Shown here piece after piece: positions 5,436 through 6,652 of a DNA stretch of 6,652 nucleotides. The notes beneath the pieces were generated by a model. The model saw only the letters and a list, made by a program, of their open reading frames with translations. It ran no database searches and was not told where the DNA came from. The stretch is from an uncultured Clostridium sp. (GTDB lineage Bacteria > Bacillota > Clostridia > UBA1212 > UBA1255): contig USLW01000114.1 of NCBI GenBank assembly GCA_900555605.1, forward strand, positions 1 through 6,652, read 5' to 3'. Numbering within the stretch: the first letter of the stretch is position 1; each line of letters begins with the position of its first letter. A program made the position numbers and the translations under genes.

Positions 5436-6064
5436 TCTGCATTTCGTTCTGCCAGCTTCTCTATCATTTCTCTGAGCTGTGTCAGTTCCTGTGCAACAGG
5501 GTCAGGTACCTTGTCATGTGCCAGCGTAACAGACGGCGCATCCACCCGTTCGCCTGCCATTTTAATCACCCTGGCCTTCATCCCGGTCACCGTGGAGTTC
5601 TCCGGCACGTCATCCAATACCACGGACCCCGCTCCGATCAGGGAATTACTGCCGATCGTAACAGGGCCTAATATTTTCGCACCGGCTCCGATCAGCACAT
5701 TATCCCCTACCGTCGGATGCCGCTTGGAATGCTTCTGCCTTCCGGTACCGCCCAAAGTCACCTGATGGTAGATCGTGCAGTTATTCCCGATGACTGCGGT
5801 TTCTCCGATAACCGTTCCCATACCGTGGTCAATAAATAAGCCTTCTCCGATCTGCGCGCCCGGGTGGATCTCCACGCCGGTTCTGCGGCTTCCGCGCTGA
5901 GAAAGCCAGCGGGCCAGAAAAAACCACTTATGCCGGTAAAAAAAGGAAGACACACGGTGATACTTCAATGCCTTAAAACCAGGATACAGCAGATACACCT
6001 CAACCGCACTTCTGGCAGCCGGGTCACGCTTCGCAATGGATTTTGCGTCTTTAATCAATCCCAC
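5426..6064 (-). CDS. cysE: Serine O-acetyltransferase (EpsC/short CysE type)
   Basis: The enzyme transfers acetyl from acetyl-CoA to L-serine, giving O-acetylserine, the committed precursor of cysteine, in the cytoplasm. The 212-residue product is the short form without the long N-terminal helical domain of E. coli CysE (273 residues). Helices at about 1-60 precede a left-handed beta-helix of hexapeptide repeats (about 63-165), including IHPGAQIGEG, FIDHGMG, VIGETAVIG, TLGGTG, and IGAGAKILG followed by IGAGSVVL. The catalytic His is His80 in IDHG; Glu65 takes the place of the acidic partner (Asp143 in E. coli), which is normal for this subtype. A charged, helical C-terminal tail (QELTQLREMIEKLAER) follows. 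The GTG start at 6064 has GGAGG 8 nt upstream. It is the first gene after the promoter at 6092-6100 and precedes cysS, as in B. subtilis. No T-box leader fits in its short 5' UTR. Confidence 0.96.
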   Translation of the reverse strand: MGLIKDAKSIAKRDPAARSAVEVYLLYPGFKALKYHRVSSFFYRHKWFFLARWLSQRGSRRTGVEIHPGAQIGEGLFIDHGMGTVIGETAVIGNNCTIYHQVTLGGTGRQKHSKRHPTVGDNVLIGAGAKILGPVTIGSNSLIGAGSVVLDDVPENSTVTGMKARVIKMAGERVDAPSVTLAHDKVPDPVAQELTQLREMIEKLAERNAEQP

Positions 6065-6072
6065 AAAACAAA

Positions 6073-6077
6073 CCTCC
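6073..6077 (-). promoter_or_regulatory. cysE ribosome binding site
   Basis: GGAGG lies 8 nt before the cysE GTG at 6064, which fixes this non-ATG start. Confidence 0.75.
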
Positions 6078-6091
6078 GAAAAATTCGTTCC

Positions 6092-6100
6092 ATTATATCA
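6092..6100 (-). promoter_or_regulatory. Extended -10 promoter of cysE-cysS(-sigH)
   Basis: A perfect TATAAT (6097-6092) is preceded by TGA, giving the consensus TGnTATAAT. No good -35 is found at 16-18 bp, as is often seen when the extended -10 is strong. Transcription should start near 6085, leaving about 20 nt of leader before cysE. That is too short for a T-box or S-box riboswitch. Confidence 0.65.
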
Positions 6101-6134
6101 TATTGGAGGGCAGGCGCATTTGCCATTCCGATAT

Positions 6135-6652
6135 TCAAAACTCCATTTTCACATCGCCGCGCTTCACAGGCTCGGCCTCAAAAAATTCTTTTGCCGTCAA
6201 ATGCATCATGCCGGCAACAATACTTTTCGGAAAAAGCACAAGCATTTGGTTGTAAGCGGAAACATTTCCGTTGTACAGCCTTCTGGCAGCCTGCAGATGC
6301 TCCTCCACATCCATTACAGCCACCTGAAGCTGCCGAAAATTTTCATTCGAGCGCAGCTCCGGATAGGCCTCCGCCAGTACATGGATCCGGCCCATAGCGC
6401 TGTCCATGGCCTGGCTGGCTGCAGACCGTTCTCCCATGGTCATATCCGAACGCAGCCTAACAGTTTCCAGCAGCGTTTCTTTTTCATGCTTGGCGTATCC
6501 TTTGGCAATATCCAATAGTTTCACCAGCGTGTCATAACGTTTCGTCAGTGCCACATCGATGCCGGACGCGGCCTCCTGTATCTTAACAGCAGCGCGGCGA
6601 AACGCATTTGCCGTTGAAATATACCAGACGATAAGCACAATCAGAATAACAG
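6135..6652 (-). CDS. lemA: LemA family membrane-anchored protein, N-terminus cut off
   Basis: LemA-family proteins have an N-terminal membrane anchor followed by an alpha-helical bundle; their function in bacteria is poorly defined. The frame is open to the right edge, with 171 residues visible, and usual lengths of about 180-190 suggest that only some 10-15 residues are missing. The visible start is the hydrophobic anchor (VILIVLIVWYIST), followed by the family motif block GIDVALTKRYDTLVKLLDIAKGYAKHE (about 30-56) and the later EAYPELRSNENFRQLQ and YNGNVSAYNQMLVLFP blocks, all characteristic of LemA. A GTG at 6638 could be read as a start, but it lies inside the anchor and is not expected to be used. 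The gene ends 70 nt before cysE, which has its own promoter. LemA genes often sit beside TPM-domain or HtpX genes; any such partner would be outside the window. Confidence 0.93.
   Translation of the reverse strand, partial: VILIVLIVWYISTANAFRRAAVKIQEAASGIDVALTKRYDTLVKLLDIAKGYAKHEKETLLETVRLRSDMTMGERSAASQAMDSAMGRIHVLAEAYPELRSNENFRQLQVAVMDVEEHLQAARRLYNGNVSAYNQMLVLFPKSIVAGMMHLTAKEFFEAEPVKRGDVKMEF

Noticed and set aside
6105..6125. GGCA/TGCC pairing after lemA as a terminator
   Set aside because: Very short arms and no run of Ts; no support beyond chance.
6065..6134. T-box or other cysteine riboswitch before cysE
   Set aside because: Only 70 nt separate lemA from cysE and the predicted leader is about 20 nt, with no T-box sequence; the 66-nt cysE-cysS gap is also too short.

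Overview
The window looks like chromosomal DNA from a low-to-mid GC, probably spore-forming Clostridia member; a Lachnospiraceae-type gut anaerobe is my best guess. The grounds are a SigH-type sporulation sigma factor, strong GGAGG-type ribosome binding sites used with GTG and TTG starts, a short EpsC-type serine acetyltransferase, and a cysE-cysS-sigH order that recalls the Bacillus subtilis gltX-cysE-cysS-mrnC-rlmB-yacP-sigH cluster. The species assignment is inference. No mobile elements, CRISPR arrays, rRNA or tRNA genes were seen.

All supported genes lie on the minus strand, so transcription runs from high to low coordinates. From right to left: the 3' part of a lemA-family gene (6135-6652, start outside the window); an extended -10 promoter (about 6092-6100); cysE (5426-6064); cysS (3890-5359); sigH (3158 to about 3781, or 3853 in the longer reading); a 234-bp intergenic stretch with a second strong promoter (3057-3086) and a structured leader; miaB (1481-2923, or 2944); a gtrA-family membrane protein gene (1051-1449); and an FAD-dependent oxidoreductase gene that runs off the left edge (1-1027).

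Functionally, cysE and cysS make a cysteine supply-and-use pair: CysE makes O-acetylserine, the precursor of cysteine, and CysS charges tRNA-Cys. sigH probably reads out from the same transcript. A new transcription unit appears to start at about 3050 and to cover miaB (tRNA A37 methylthiolation), gtrA and the oxidoreductase. The last two resemble cell-envelope or polyprenyl-linked sugar functions rather than tRNA modification.

The most unusual observation is in the miaB leader. A small reading frame at 3043-2993 ends at TTT-TGA-C and is followed in the +1 frame by an open frame whose stop overlaps the proposed miaB TTG start by four bases. A GAGG motif sits just before the T-run, an arrangement that resembles the +1 frameshift site of prfB. 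It could be a regulatory small ORF, a decayed small gene, a sequencing error in the T-run, or chance. Other notable points are an Arg in place of the third Gly of the FAD-binding GxGxxG motif, a Cys-Cys-containing insertion near the N-terminus of CysS, and a hairpin that holds the cysE stop codon in its loop.
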